Shown piece after piece: positions 43,244-55,638 of a stretch of 64,000 bases of DNA. How positions within the stretch are numbered: the stretch's first letter is position 1; each line of letters begins with the position of its first letter. This stretch comes from Elymus sibiricus. Its lineage: Eukaryota; Streptophyta; Magnoliopsida; Poales; Poaceae. The position numbers and the translations under genes were made by a program. The DNA lies in contig CM077665.1 of assembly GCA_039707655.1 (NCBI GenBank), positions 136,233,148-136,297,147 of the forward strand, read 5' to 3'. The notes beneath the pieces are model-generated. The model was given only the letters and a program-made list of their open reading frames with translations. It did not search any database and was not told the origin of the DNA.

Positions 43244-43688
43244 TCGGGTAGGGGGTCCCGAGCTGTGGACCTTGGATTGATGGGTAACAGGGGATGAAGG
43301 GGACAGTATTTCCCAGGTTCGGGCCCTCTTGAGGAGGTAAAACCCTACGTCCTCCTTGATTTGTATTGATGTAGATGGGAATTACAGAGTTGATCTACTC
43401 GAGATTGTATGAGCTAAAACCCTAGATGAGTCAACTTGCCTATGCGGATGAAACCCTCTAGTTTATATAGACACCAGGGGTTCCTAGGTTTACACATAAC
43501 CGACCTCCAGCCGGGGACAGATGGGCCGATCTAATCTTACTCAACTTGGACGGCCCGCCAGTCTTCAGAGCTTTCCTTCCTGAACATGAGGTCGTCACGC
43601 AATCCGGTCTTCAACAACACGGCCCATTATGTCGGCCTATAAGATATGGGTCGACCGTCCGAGGACCCCTCAGTACCGGACTCCCTCA
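43244..43688 (-). repeat. B 5' LTR, remaining part
   Basis: Begins with D's target duplication TCGGG (43244-43248), continues GTAGGGGGTCCCGAG and ends ACTCCCTCA at 43688, followed by CCCTT. Partner of 24673-25097. Confidence 0.9.
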
Positions 43689-43693
43689 CCCTT

Positions 43694-44067
43694 CTTCTCC
43701 AGTTACACCTGAGGATGAAGTTTTCCTTTCTTAAATCATCGTTTTCTTGCTCAAGCTTCAAGACCTTTTTGCATAATGCTGCTTTGCTTTCCTGCAGAAA
43801 ATGAGACGGGATAAATTGGATCTTAGATTTGTTTACTTCGTTGGGGAGGCTTGACTTCTTGAATTGCACATGCATATCTCGAGGTTGAGGTAGCGGATAT
43901 TCATCATCAACCGAACTGGTGGCTGGACCGGCATCTTCCGTCTCCTCCGGATCGGAATCTCCCTCCTCCTTAGTGGACCATAGGTAGGGATAAATATCCC
44001 CAAAGATCTTTGGGTCTACCACATAATGAGAGACATAGCTCTCTCCATCCAAATCTCGAGACGACAT
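43694..44067 (-). pseudogene. A extra ORF downstream of integrase
   Basis: The ATG at 44067 starts MSSRDLDGESYVSHYVVDPK. An acidic stretch follows (EEGDSDPEETEDAG), then a Leu/Lys/Glu coiled coil near residues 95-125 (VLKLEQENDDLRKENFI). The frame is cut by B at 43688 and its remainder starts at 4816. It is in the same orientation as A's pol, unlike the antisense ORFs of B, D and G. No enzyme motif; function unknown. Confidence 0.6.
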
Positions 44068-44366
44068 ATTCTCAGTTCAGCGAGAAAAATAGCTTGAAAC
44101 AAGAACATAGAGAAAACTCGCGATGCGGTGGTCCAAACATACGGAAGTATATATAATGATTTATCTAGGTCAGAATCCATGCTCGGGAAGAAATTGAAGT
44201 CCGGGAGACACACAAGGGCCCCACAAGCCATCAGGGCATGCCCCTAGGAGGGCGTCGTGTTGGCTTGTGCCTCCCTCGTGGGTTCCCCGACTACTTTTTA
44301 TATTTGGAATTTTTCTAAAATACCAAAAGCAACAGAAATTATTATTTTGGAATTTTTGGAGTCGGT
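44068..44366 (-). other. A spacer between integrase and extra ORF
   Basis: No gene. On the minus strand it is T/A-rich at first, then has a short GC-rich tract with CACGACGCCCTCC near 44244-44256, just before the extra ORF's leader. Confidence 0.5.
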
Positions 44367-45161
44367 TTACTTACTGCACCACATACCTGTCCCCTTTCCA
44401 GGTTCTAGAGTGTTCTGGAAGGCCTCCTTTATGTTTTCTTTCTGTGTTATAACTTGGATGACATTAATTTCCTCATTAATGGGTGCTCCTAAAATATAAT
44501 GCTTGATTCTTTGCCCATTCACCACTCCCGGGTTTTTTCCTTTGAAGTTGTTAATTTTATGGCACTGGAGTGATAGACCTCGTCGACAACGTATGGGCAT
44601 TCCCATTTGGAGAGGAGTTTTCCTGCAAAAAATCTGAAACAAGAATTGTACAAAAGCACTAGGTCTCCTACATTCAATTCTCGTTTTTGGATTCTCTTAT
44701 AATGTCACCTCTTAGCCTTTTCTTTAAACAACTTAGCATTATCATAGGCTTGTGTCCTCCATTCATCTAGTGAGCTAATATCAAATAACCTCTTTTCACC
44801 GGCAAGTTTAAAATCATAGTTAAGTTCTTTAATTGCCCAAGAAAATTTATGTTCTAACTCAAGAGGTAAATGACAAGCTCTTCCATAGACCATTTTATAT
44901 GGGGACATCCCCATGGGATTCTTATAAGCAGTTCTATAAGCCCATAGAGCATCATCTAGTTTCTTAGACCAATTCTTCCTAGATCTATTGACAGTCTTTT
45001 GCAAGATCAATTTTATTTCTCGGTTACTCAACTCAACTTGGCCACTAGACTGAGGATGATAAGGTGATGCAATTCTATGGTTAACATCATATTTAGCTAG
45101 AAGTTTATGGAAAGCACCATGAATAAAATGTGAACCACCATCAGTCATTAAGTATCTAGGG
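44367..45161 (-). pseudogene. A integrase, C-terminal two thirds (Gypsy)
   Basis: Starts at the F insertion point in the rve core with [20 protein letters not shown] (second catalytic Asp), then [16 protein letters not shown] with the catalytic Glu, and [20 protein letters not shown]. The frame hits a TGA at 44705-44707 where Trp is expected, continues in phase to NVGDLVLLY and KWECPYVVDEV, and shifts near 44550 to NNFKGKNPGVVNGQRIKHYI, ending at 44367. The first catalytic Asp and all upstream domains lie beyond F, outside the window. Confidence 0.85.
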
Positions 45162-45698
45162 TGTCGTGGTTTTGTCACGGCAGATGTCCTAGTGTGAGGT
45201 CTTAGACGTGAGGCCATCACAACTAGGTGATTAGCTTGTCGGCGTTCATAGGAAACGAGAGACGCGGGTTTGCCCAGGTTCGGCCCCTCAGATGGAGGTA
45301 AAAGCCTACGTCCTGCTTTGTGTGTATTGTTAGATGATCAATTACAAGGGAGCAGATTCGCTTGACCTAGCTATTGATCGATTGTAACTTAAGCCTATTG
45401 GCCTCAGGGACTCGCCTTTATATACAGGTTGATACCCTGGGCTTACAAGAGTCAGAGTTGTTCTATGACTCGCGACCAAGCATGATTCTAACTCGCCTTG
45501 CCTCCTAAGCAAGGAAACTTCACACGGCTTTCCTCCTCGTGGTCCTTGAGTCGCCGTCTTCACGTACTGGGCCGTAAACTGACTTACTTTGGTAAGCCGC
45601 CCTGCTAGTCTTCTTCTTCAATGTCAGCCCACCTTGAATGTTACTTATGAGCCGCCATCAGTATGACGAGGCCCAATAGGGCAGGTTATATCCCAACA
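45162..45698 (-). repeat. F 3' LTR (537 bp)
   Basis: Minus-strand TGTTGGGATATAACCTGCCC to AAAACCACGACA, with a clear TATA box TATATAAAGG (minus, about 45416-45425). On the plus strand it is followed by TTAGCCCCCAG, the complement of the polypurine tract. Confidence 0.87.
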
Positions 45699-45891
45699 TT
45701 AGCCCCCAGATTGATTTGAATTCATTCATGTCAATCTCCATCATTTTAACTTGGCGGCTTATTTTCTGACAACATTTGCCTCTTCTCCGGGTCATAAAAT
45801 GCCGGCTTAGGATGCTTCCAAACTTGTAATTTTCTTCTCCTGTTAATGGCGCCACTCACCAAAATATCACGAACTGAACAATGACATCACT

Positions 45892-46008
45892 CGCCGGAAA
45901 TCCAGGAATTCAATGATCACAACGGATCTTTGTATATATCCGTTTAGCCCGAAAATCGAGGCCCCTCAATTCTCGTGCGTACCTTTCCTCTTCAACCTTA
46001 TAAGTACC
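45892..46008 (+). promoter_or_regulatory. Candidate antisense-ORF promoter in F
   Basis: TGACATCA (45892-45899, one change from TGACGTCA), CGAAAATCGAGG (45950-45961), TATAAGTA (46001-46008): the same series as in D and I, cut off 9 bp downstream by G. Confidence 0.45.
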
Positions 46009-46017
46009 CGCGGGGGG

Positions 46018-46486
46018 TGTCGGTGTCAAAACCGGCAGATCTCGGGTAGGGGGTCCCGAGTCGTGGACCTTAGATCGATGGGTAACAGGGGACGATGGGG
46101 ACAGTATTTACCCAGGTTCGGGCCCTCTTGAGGAGGTAAAACCCTACGTCCTGCTTGATTGTATTGATGTGGATGAATATTACAGAGTTGATCTACCTCG
46201 AGATCATATGAGCTAAAACCCTAGATGAGTCGACCTTCCTCTACGCATGAACCCTTCTGGTTTATACAGACACCAGGGGTTCCTAGGGTTACACATAACC
46301 AGCCTCCAACCAGGGGTAGATGCGCCGATCTCGACTGCCAAAGTTGGACGCCACACCAATCATCGGAGCTTTCCTTCCTGAACACGAGGTCATCACGTAG
46401 TCCGTTCTGCTATAGAGCGGCCCAACAAGTCAGCCCACGAGAGATGAGCCGACGGCCCGAGGACCCCTTAGTCCCGGGCTCCCTCA
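46018..46486 (-). repeat. G 3' LTR (469 bp)
   Basis: Its first base (plus view) is G instead of T; then GTCGGTGTCAAAACCGGCAG to GCTCCCTCA, followed by GTAGCCCCCGAACT. The region aligned with B's TATA box reads TTTATACAGAC, so TATATAAA is altered here. Confidence 0.87.
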
Positions 46487-46857
46487 GTAGCCCCCGAACT
46501 AGCCTCCAACGCCGATGTATATTGCCTTCGGTAGATCCACGCACCAAAAGTATTCGGATTGCGAGGCGAGTTCCTCTATTCCTCTTGACTCGCAGAACAA
46601 CAATTTGGTCATTGACATGATTCCAATTGTCGAAGCATCGCGGGGACCACATCATTAATCTCCATGCTCGAAGATCGATAGTGGCCCTCGATTCCTGCAT
46701 GCAATAATAAAAGACAAGGAACTCAGCAGTCCCTTACAGAACCGCTTCTCGTAAGCCAAGGTAGAAGACGCCTATTTATGTAGATCGAATCTGCCCTAGG
46801 CCATATTCACCCCCTAAGTTCCATCAAGAAGCCCTAAAGCTTGAGAGCCTGGGGATA
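46487..46857 (+). other. G leader of the antisense ORF
   Basis: Aligned with 25098-25668 in B. TATTTAT at 46773-46779 is a possible TATA box about 85 bp upstream of the ATG at 46858. Confidence 0.45.
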
Positions 46858-49684
46858 TGGCGGGTTCTTCCTCGCACCCTCACGGTCTTCTCCCAAGTGA
46901 CTAGGCAAGTTGTTCTATTTCCCGTCTTCAGTTGCGCGACCTCGAGGTACAAGGGTATCTCCCTACATCAGATCTGACGCCCACACGTGCTGGGCTGACC
47001 TCCGCGAATGTCGAGGCCTTTGTGGAGAATTTTCCTACCCCCCGCACGGGCAAGAGGGTTTTCTTTGTTTCTTCCTGCTGCGAGGCTTAGGCTTTCTGGC
47101 TCATCCTTTCCTGAGGGGTTTGCTGGAATTCTACGGGATCCAGCTCCACAACCTTACCCCCGGCTCAATCCTCCATATCTCAAGTTTTGTAGCCCTGTGC
47201 GAGATGTTCTTAGGCTGCGATCCCCACTTTGACTTATGGAGAAAGTACTTCTGTCTCGTTCCCCGAACTAGGGGAAGGACAATCCGGGAATTTGGCAGAG
47301 CCGAAGTGTGGCGTATATCCGGAATGGGGTATCCTATTGGGACCCCAAAGAAGGAAACCAACGAGTGGTCCTCGAAATCGTTTTATATTGAAGACGTCCC
47401 CTTATTCGATCCAGCACGGAGGGGTCTCCCCGAATACTCTGAGGCCCCTTTAAAGAAGCGATTCAACTTTCGGCCAAAGAGCCCCTCCCAAGAAGAGAGC
47501 TCTGAGGTAAAACGCCTGGCCACCAAGGTGACGCTCCTAACTCACAGCAAGCTGACCATCGTCGAGGTGATGGCTGCGGTTATTACCCGGTGCGTCCAAC
47601 CACTTCATAAGCGCTCACACCCTCTATGGCGTTACAACGGGACAAGCGACACCACCCGTTCCCGACGGCGGGGACCTGACAATCAGGAAGCGCTAGCGGC
47701 TATTCTGGCCGACCTTTTCAAAGGAGAAAAATAAGAGTTTGCCCGCCTGACCGTCAGGGATGGCTTCTCCGCCTATAACCCCATCGAATGGGTAAGTTTG
47801 ATTATGTTCCTGCAGCTCAGATGCTTATGCTTAATTTCACCGAGCAGTAAGCTTTCGTCTTTCTTAATAGACATGGAGACATTGGGTCGAGACAGTCAAC
47901 TGTCCCGCCCCCCAACCGGAGAATTACTCCCGTGATGATGACCCCAAGTTTCAAGAGGATCTGGAGATTTCAATCAACTTTGAAGACGGGGTGTTTTACC
48001 AAGAAAGCATCGACGAACTCAAGGTGGCCCTTCTAGCCGATAACCCGGGAAGTCTCCCTTCCTATGTTTTGAGTAATAGGAAGGCCACCTCCAGAAAAGG
48101 GGGACTGCTGATATCCGGAATATGCCGGCTCCTACCCCTAAGGGTCGCCGATCCACATGCTGAACTCCATCCCGAGTTATACCGATGGTGCCCGCGTCAG
48201 ACGGAGGCCAGGTTCCCGAACAAAGGATGGCGGTGGACAACACAGCCGCTGTTCCTCCTTCCAAGAGGTACATATAAACTCCTTGCACCACGATCATTAC
48301 CATGATTACCTGAGATGCTCATAGCCCTTTGAAATATTCAGGAAACGTGTACAACCACCTTTACCCGAGGACGTTGTCGAAGCACTGGGCGGCCGTCGTG
48401 AAACGAGGTCTTCGGCGCATGTTGAGGCCAACGTGGGCCTTCCTAATATGGACCCACTCCCTGAAGATCCTGAGGGGGTTTCGGCTACCAATTCCAAGGT
48501 TGAGAGTTCGATGAATCATCGGCGGCGAAAAGAATCATTGCGCCACCCCGCATTCTCCGATCAAGAGTTGAATGCCCTTAACTCGGTGGATGCATACCTT
48601 GGGGCCGCCCGAGCTGGACTCGAGGAAACAGCCAGGCTGATGTCTTCCAACCTGCAAGTGAGTGATCACTTTTTGATAGTCGAACTCAAGTCCGAACTCA
48701 GTAGCCCCCGAGCCTTAATTTGCTCGGAATGGCCGACTTAAGGGTCGAAATGATATCGTTACTGTGCAGGTTTTGAGGCAACAAAACAAGAAATTATCGA
48801 AGGATTTAGAGGCGAGCGAGACTGATTTACAAGCCAGTAGGGCCAAACTGGAAGAGGTGAAAAGGTTCACCAGAGAAGCACTCAGTGTGTAAAATTGTTT
48901 TAATGTGCCAAAACTATTAGGACTCTCTTTATAACGAAATATTGTGTCATAGCAGGCGAGTCCATAGGTCACTTGCAAAAAGATTTGGATGCGTCCCGAG
49001 ATTCTCAAAGGTATGCCGAGTCCCAGCTTGAGGCTGGTCATCACGTACTGAAGCGATGTCGTGAGGAAAAGAACCAGCTCAAGGAGAAAAATCAACGACA
49101 AGCCGAAGAAATTGAGAGTTTGAAAGCTCAATTGGTGCAAACCCATGAAGAGAATTATAAATTAAGGGGCGTCATGTTCTGTAAGCAAAATCCTAACCTG
49201 AAATTCCAGAAATCACTTTTAATACATTGAATGTATACAACTCCTTGTGATCAGGTCTCTTGACTGGACGTCCTGAGGAAGAAGTCATCTCTTTTGGGGG
49301 CGACCTACTGAAGGAGTTGTGCATTCTGCATGAGCGGGCTCGAAAGTCTACGAGGAGCATGATCAAAGTGTTATGGCCAAATGAGACTCCTCCACAAGAG
49401 ATGACCGAGCTAGCCGAGCGGTTTAAAGGAGCCCGAAGTCGTTTCGAGCTATGGAAGACTTCGGCTTGTCGAGAAGGAGCTCGAGAGGCATGGGCCATGG
49501 TGAAAACCCGCTTTACCAAACTTAACCCAGAGCACATGGCTCGGGTTGGGCCGGTAGGGCCGGATGGTCAAGAGATACCTCTTCACTTGGTTTATAACCA
49601 AGTGATTCCCGCCGCCCGCCTTTCACAAGAAGACTGCACCTTAGATGCTATAATAGATCATCTCGACCAGCAGCCTGGCGTTTG
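46858..49684 (+). pseudogene. G antisense extra ORF, multi-exon, broken
   Basis: The ATG at 46858 is followed by a TAG after 15 codons; related sequence continues in other frames. The long frame 46910-47734 holds LLRGLGFLAHPFLRGLLEFYG and SFVALCEMFLGCDPHFDLWR, the complete form of the helical domain truncated in B. Introns with consensus borders: 47792-47870 (GTAAGTTTG...TTAATAG), 48268-48341 (GTACATA...ATTCAG), 48658-48769 (GTGAGTG...TGTGCAG). Later exons are Lys/Glu/Gln-rich coiled coils (RCREEKNQLKEKNQRQAEEI at about 49050-49110). The C-terminal exon ends at 49684. It runs opposite to gag-pol; function unknown. Confidence 0.7.
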
Positions 49685-50534
49685 ATTATATGTAATTATG
49701 TATTTCATATCAAGACAGCTCCACCCGTGCTTGAAAACTTCGCCTTAACCGGCCATCGGCTTCTGCCTCCCTTGTTAATAATTCGGGAGTGTTCCGAACT
49801 ATGTATCCTGTGGTAACAGGAACTAAGTTTGGAAAACTAGGCATTCCGGCCATGTAGTACGAACATACAGAAAGCACACGGGGGGATTATGTTATATTAC
49901 TAGTCAACGTAATAAACATCTTCCAAAGAAAATAGTTCCTCGACAGGTTCCTTTCTTCGGACTGCTACATAGATCGTAGACATCATAGCTTTATACCCGT
50001 GGGGTGCGGATAGTTGCTATTTTGGGAGAATGATCCCTGTTTGTGGTGAAGATTGCCAATCATGAGAACCTCATTTGTAGCCGACCAAGTTGTGTCTTAA
50101 GAAACGCTAGCATTTGGCTTCACCCATCTGAGGTACGAATCTGGGTGAACCGGTCGTAACAATCGCAGAGGTGCTCCCTTTACCCCCTAGCCAAATAGTC
50201 GGGAACGTAGAGGGTAAGCATAGGAGCAAGGCAACCCAACTTGGCTAAATCTTAAGTACAATTAATGCATATTGTGGCGTAAATCGATACAGAGTTGAGG
50301 TATATAGGACATATAGATGCATGAAGAATAAATAAATAAATTGCAAGGCCTCGCTATGAAGCCCCCAGGTGCTGCCGGATTTGAACATTCTGTTTATTAT
50401 GAATGTCTTCCGATAAATGCTTAAAACAGTTCGGTTGAGCCAAACATAGTCTGGGAAAATCTAAACAATCCTATAAAAGTAAACAAGGAAAAACTGGAAA
50501 AATACAAGGGTTTAGACAAGGAGATGACACCGGT
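49685..50534 (-). other. G convergent spacer with conserved module
   Basis: No gene. The module shared with C and B is at 50100-50250 (GGCTTCACCCATCTGAGGTA, GAGGTGCTCCCTTTACCCCC, AAGGCAACCCAACTTGGC). Confidence 0.7.
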
Positions 50535-52186
50535 CTAGCCGTAGAAACGCCGAAGGCGAGCCACGTTCCATGGGTTCGGTTCGAGGCGATTGTCATGTGG
50601 GTAGCGTAGGCGATAAGTTCCTCCTGTCAAGACTTCATCAATTATGAAGGGGCCTTCCTACTTGGGATTGAGTTTATGCTCCTGCTTCTCCGGGAGGCGT
50701 AGGATGAGTTCGCCCACATCATATGCCTTTGCCCGAACTTCCCTGCTCTGATAGCACCGAGCCTGCTGTTGATAGAAAGTAGATCGGGCCCGAGCTATAT
50801 CCCGCTCTCCTTCTAATGCGTCCAAGTCATCCTACCGATCTAACTCGGCCTCTCTTTCCTCGTACATGCGCACCCGTGGCACGTCATGGATAATGTCACA
50901 GGGGAGGACCGGTTCGGCCCCGTATACCATAAAACAGGGTGTGTACCCTGTTCATCGATTCGGGGTGGTACGTAAACCCCATAGTACAGAGTCGAGCTCC
51001 TCCACCCAATGGAAGTCGGATTCCTTAAGAGATCAGACCAGCTGAGGTTTAATACCACTCATGATGAGCCCGTTGGCTCGTTCAACTTGCCCATTGGTCT
51101 GTGGATGATATACCGAAGTATAGTCGAGCTTGATGCCCAAGTTAGCACACCAATCCTTTACCTCCTGGGTGGTAAAATTGGATCCATTATCTGTTATTAT
51201 ACTGTGTGGGACACCGTAACGGTGTACTACACCGGATATGAAGTCGATGACCGGCCCGGCTTTAGCGGAGCTTACTGGTTTTGCTTTGATACATTTGGTG
51301 AATTTGTCAACCATAACCAGAAGGTATTTCTTTTTCTTGCCCCCCCTTTAAGTGGTCCGACCATGTCTAGACCCCAGACCGCAAATGGCCAGGTGATCGG
51401 AATTGTCCGAAGAGCCGTTGGTAGCATGTGGCTCTGATTTGCAAAGAGTTGACACCCCACACAGTGTTGGACGAGTGTATGGGCATCTGCTCGTGCGGTG
51501 GGCCAGAAGAAACCATTTGGAAAGGCCTTGCTTACCAGGGCCCACGCCGCTGCGTGATGACCGCCCATACCTGCATGCACCTCGGCCAAAAGCTGCCTCC
51601 CTTCTTCCTCAGAGATGCACCGTTGGAGTAGCCCTGTAGTGCTTTTCTTATATAGTCCACCCTCGTGGACCTTGTAGGCCTTTGATCGACGAATTATGCG
51701 TTGCGCCTCGGTCTGGTCATCGGGGAGTTCTTTGCACACGAGGTAAGCAAGGAAGGGCTTGGTCCATGGCGCGATCACTACCATGACCTCGTGAGCCGGA
51801 GGTGTTTCTTCAACTATAGAACCGCCGATGATTTGGGAGTCCGGTTCGATCATGGGGGGAACAACCTGTTCCGTGCCATTAGTTCCTGCGATAGTGCTCT
51901 CGTCCTGCCATACCACGGATGACTTGAAGAGCCTCTCTAGGAATGTGTTATTGGGGACGGGGTCTCGCTTCGCGCCCAAGCGGGCGAGGATGTCAGCAGC
52001 TTGGTTGTTATCCCTCGAGACATGGTGGAATTCCAGTCCCTCGAACAATCCAGATATCTTAAGGACGACGTTTATGTAAGCCACCATTTTTGGATTTTTG
52101 GCGTCGAATTCACCATTGATTTGCAATATAGCGAGATTGGAGTCCCCCCGTACTTCGAGCCGTTGTATGCCCATTGATGCTGCCAT
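50535..52186 (-). pseudogene. G RNase H (second) and integrase, broken
   Basis: The 304-codon frame 52186-51272 starts inside the plant-like RNase H (MGIQRLEVRGDSNLAILQIN, with the catalytic Asp; NQAADILARLG) and passes into integrase with a zinc-binding HAGMGGHHAAAWALVSKAF and CVGCQLFANQ. A C7 run near 51345 shifts the frame; the core continues at 51314 (VDKFTKCIKAKP; ITDNGSNFTTQEV; HPQTNGQVERANG). A TAA ends that piece at 51033, and the C-terminus runs on with further stops to a TAG at 50535-50537. Confidence 0.85.
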
Positions 52187-53604
52187 CCGAAGTCCGTGCA
52201 GCAGCGCCTCTTATTCGACCACGTTGTTTGAGTCGGCGTACATGATCTGCAGTACGTACCGGACATTGTCTCCAGTGGGGGATGTGAGGATAACTCCAGC
52301 CCCCAATCCGGCAAGGGTTTTAGACCCATCGAAGTTCATCGTCCAGTGAGCATATGTGTTATACTCTTTGGGGAGCTCGGCCTCTGTCCATTCAGCGACG
52401 AAGTCAGCCAATACCTAAGATTTGATAGCTCGTTGTGGCTTGTAAGTGATCTCGAATGGAAGGAGTTCGATGGCCCATATAGCTATTCGGCCGGTGATAT
52501 CGCTGTGACTGCACACTCTTGGAAATAATGTCTGAGCTTGCGTGATGCCATAAAAACTGTGTAGGCTATTTTCTGGTAGTGTGGGTATCTCCTTTTGCAC
52601 GGAGTGAGCACCTTGCATACATAATAAACCGGTTTTTATATCGGCAGTTTGTGACCCTCGGCTTCCCGTTCTACGACGAGGACCGCGCTGACCACTTGAT
52701 TGGTGGCCGAGATGTATAATAACATCGGTTCACCGGCGCAGGGTGCTGCCAATGTGGGGTGACTGGCTAGCAGCTTTTTAATTTCCTCTAGAGCCATCGC
52801 AGCCTCGTCGGTCCATTCGAAGTTTTTGGTCTTTTTGAGCAACCTGTAGAGTGGGAGGGCTTTTTGTCGAGGCGGGAGATAAAGCGGCTCATGTCCGCCA
52901 CACAACCCGCCAGCCTTTGGACATGCTTTATCTCCGTAGGAATTGCGAGTTGGGATAGGGCTCGGATCTTGGGGGGATTGGCCTCTATCCCTCTTTGTGA
53001 TACAATGAATCCGAAAAGTTTGCCGGCCGGAACTGCGAAGATGCACTTGTCCGGATTAAGCCGTATATCGTATTCTCGTAGGCTGGCGAAAGTTTGTCTG
53101 AGGTCGTCTACCAGCTGGCCAACATGTTGGGTCTTGATGACCACGTCGTCCACGTATGCCTCGACTGTTTTGCCAATTTGCTCGGCCAAGCATGTCTGAA
53201 TCATGCACTGGTATGTGGCGCCTACGTTTTTTAACCCGAAGGGTATTGTGTTAAAACAGAATGGCCCGTAAGAGGTGATGAAGGCGGTTGCAGCCTGATC
53301 GGATTCCTTCATTTTGAACTGATGGTATCCGGAGTAGGCATCGAGGAAGCACAGAGAGTCATGTCCAGCAGTTGTGTCAATTATGTGGTCTATGTGGGGT
53401 AAGGGAAAAGGATCCTTGGGGCAGGCTTTGTTGAGGTCTTTGAAATCGACGCACAGCCGCCAAGATTTGACCTTTTTTTGGCACCATGACCAAGTTTGCC
53501 AACCACTCGGGATATTTAATTTCCCTGATGAATCCAGCCTCAAGTAATTTAGCGTGTTCCTCACCCATAACCTGACGGTTTGGTTCGAAAAATCGGTGCA
53601 AGGC
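52187..53604 (-). pseudogene. G reverse transcriptase and first RNase H, broken
   Basis: Begins after a TAG at 53605 (family Gln). LLEAGFIREIKYPEWLANLV is in one frame; an A7 run near 53475 shifts to LCVDFKDLNKACPKDPFPLP, DAYSGYHQFKM, TIPFGLKNVGATYQ, and the catalytic YVDD at 53145-53156. Another shift near 52875 leads to LLKKTKNFEWTDEAAMALEE and the RNase H start, then a TAA near 52638 and more stops. All RT motifs are present, unlike in B. Confidence 0.86.
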
Positions 53605-54429
53605 CTATTTGACGGGCTTGAAGCCTATTATTATATTTTGGCTGTGTTCCGCCTTCCCCCTTGGGATTCCCAGCATATCGGATGGATGCCAGGCAAATAT
53701 GTCCCAATTGTCGCACAAACATATGCGCAATGCTTCGTTAATCGCGGGATCCAGCTTGGCTCCGATGGACGCCGTTTTAGTGGGGTCCATTGGGTGAACT
53801 TGAAATTTGATGATCTCGTGTGCAGGTTTGAAGGATGTGGTTTTCGGGCGCTTCCCAAGGATCACGTCGTCCTTGTCCACTATAGAGCGGAGTGTAGTTA
53901 GTTCTTCTACGGCGAGAGTCTCAGCTAGTACCTCGAGGGCTAGAGATGCCATTATATTATCAGCTCGGAGGGCTCTGTTGGGGTCACTTGTAATTGTGAT
54001 CACAACGTTCGGCCCCGACATTTTGAGCTTCATATACCCGTAATGTGGTATGGCCTGGAATCTTTTGAAGGCCTCATGTCCTAATAGGGCGTGATAGCCA
54101 CTATGGAAGAGCATGATATGGAAAATAAGTTCTTCGGATCTGTAGTTCTCGGGTGTACCGAATATTACATCGAGAGTTACTCGTCCGGTACAACGTGCTT
54201 CTCTCCCAGGGACGATGCCTCGGAAGGTAGTACTGCTTTGTTCGATTCGAGATCTATCGAACTGCATTTTCCCCAGTGTATCCTCATAAATGAGGTTTAG
54301 ACCGCTGCCACCGTCCATTAGTACCTTGTTTATCCTGAAGCCATCAACTATGGGGTTTAAGACCAGGGCGGCAGGTGTTCGGTTTGCGCATGATATCGGT
54401 TGGTCAGCCTCGCCATAAGTAATTGGCAT
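53605..54429 (-). pseudogene. G protease
   Basis: 274 codons. KVLMDGGSGLNLIYEDTLGK holds the active-site Asp-Gly-Gly, followed by EELIFHIMLFHSGYHALLGH and YMKLKMSGPNVV, aligning with the B and D proteases. It continues towards RT (CDNWDIFAWHPSDMLGIPR) and ends at a TAG. Confidence 0.85.
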
Positions 54430-54435
54430 GTCCGT

Positions 54436-55638
54436 TCATGAGTTCTCCGCTGCCACGTGGTGAATTTGGTGGAGCTCTCGAAGAGCTCTCTTTCTTTGGT
54501 TTTTCGAGGAACACGTTTCATAGATCGTTAGGATCTCCGCACTGTATTCGAATGGCGCTGCCGACTCTGGAGGTGGGGTCTTGAGAATGCTCTCTCCACT
54601 CTTCGCTACTTGGCTGACGACCCAACATGCTCGAAGGCTGTGGGTTGAGCTTGTGTTCGGCGGGTCCAAGTGTATGGGGCATGGCCTATTCAATAGTCTG
54701 TCGAGGACTGTTCTGGCGCTCGTCAGAGTTTTATTCCTTTTATCTGCGGGCCCGGGAGTGATCGGTCGTTGCGAGAGTATGCGCCTTCTCCGGATTCCTC
54801 TGGTTTGCTCGGCATGGGCTGGTTGTATGCACATTTGCACTGTTTGCCAAGTGCTTTCCATGGCACAATATTTGCGCACTAGGTTTGACAATTCTGCAAA
54901 GGTTTGAATTTGGCGGTGGGCGAGGGAGTTGAGCATTCCTTCATCATGGCAGTTATGCCGGAAGGCGTTGATCGTTTCCTGTTCGCTGCGGCCCTCCGCC
55001 CTTTCATTGTTGAGGAGGAATCTGGCCCAGAAGTGATGGATTGATTCCCCTGGCCGTTGTTTAACTTCTTGTGGGCCCAAAGAGTCCAATACTTTAGCGT
55101 TTCTCGGAGGATGCTCAAGTTGGGTGGTGGGTGGGATAAAATTTCATATTCCCGTTGGATGTGGGTTTGGCGCGGCACGCTCGGGGCCCGTGGCTCCAAT
55201 GAGATCCTGCCGCACTGATTCTGGGTCGTACGTCAAGCCGACAGGTGGCCCTGGATTATTCTTGGGGTGAACCTTGGATTCCGGACTATCGGAGGGATCC
55301 GGATGAGCGATGATCGGGATGTAAACCGTCCTTAGCTCCGATAGTTGAGCCGAGGAACCCTCGGCCGGGCACTCGACGGTGGCGACCAAATGTGTGAAGG
55401 GTTGGACATGAATTTCCCTGTCATTGGGTCTAAGCCCGATCCGATCGTAGATCAGAGTTTGGTCATCGGTCATGCCCATTGCTTGGATTCGGCCGAGTAA
55501 CTCGTGTAGCAACGGGATCTTAGCGGAGTCCGAGTTGTTCGAGTGCTCGGAGTTCGTCTGCGGCACCGGTGCCCAGGGGTCATTCGAGGACGCTCCCGGG
55601 CTGTGTTCAACTGGGTTGAATCCGAGCATATCTGCCAA
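54436..55638 (-). pseudogene. gag: G gag
   Basis: The ATG at 55638 starts MADMLGFNPVEHSPG. One in-frame TGA (55144-55146) separates the N-terminal 164 codons from the capsid core (QRPGESIHHFWARFLLNNER and SLAHRQIQTFAELSNLVRKY). A Cys/His segment CPIHLDPPNTSSTHSLRACW follows, equivalent to that of B. Ends at 54436, seven bases before the protease frame. Confidence 0.82.

Larger units (their letters stand above)
4822..43688 (-). mobile_element. Element B: non-autonomous Gypsy with gag-PR and antisense ORF (interrupted by E and D)
   Basis: B is bounded by 5-bp target duplications CCCTT at 4817-4821 and 43689-43693. Its own sequence is 4822-4869, 24673-32295 and 43249-43688; the rest is E (in the 3' LTR) and D (in the 5' LTR). 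LTRs are about 468 bp, beginning TGAGGGAGTCC and ending TTTTGACACCGACA on the minus strand. The internal region (25098-32266) holds gag and protease on the minus strand and an antisense ORF on the plus strand, but no RT, RNase H or integrase. Together with G, which has almost the same LTR and a complete pol, it forms a non-autonomous/autonomous pair by inference. Confidence 0.85.
45162..46017 (-). mobile_element. Element F: Gypsy (D/I family), 3' LTR and start of the 3' region only
   Basis: The LTR starts TGTCGTGGTTTTGTCACGGC (plus view), as in D and I, and sits directly after A's integrase sequence. The next 319 bp match the antisense ORF leader of D. F is cut by G at 46018; the rest of F, including gag-pol and its 5' LTR, is beyond the window. 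The left flanking pentamer is TAGGG. Confidence 0.82.

Noticed and set aside
44257..44499. Plus-strand ORF with a hydrophobic stretch next to A integrase
   Set aside because: It is antisense to the integrase tail and an AT-rich spacer; hydrophobicity comes from T-rich codons.
52788..53199. Plus-strand ORFs opposite RT of G, and similar shadows opposite RT/IN of D and H
   Set aside because: The minus-strand frames carry all catalytic motifs; the plus-strand readings have none.
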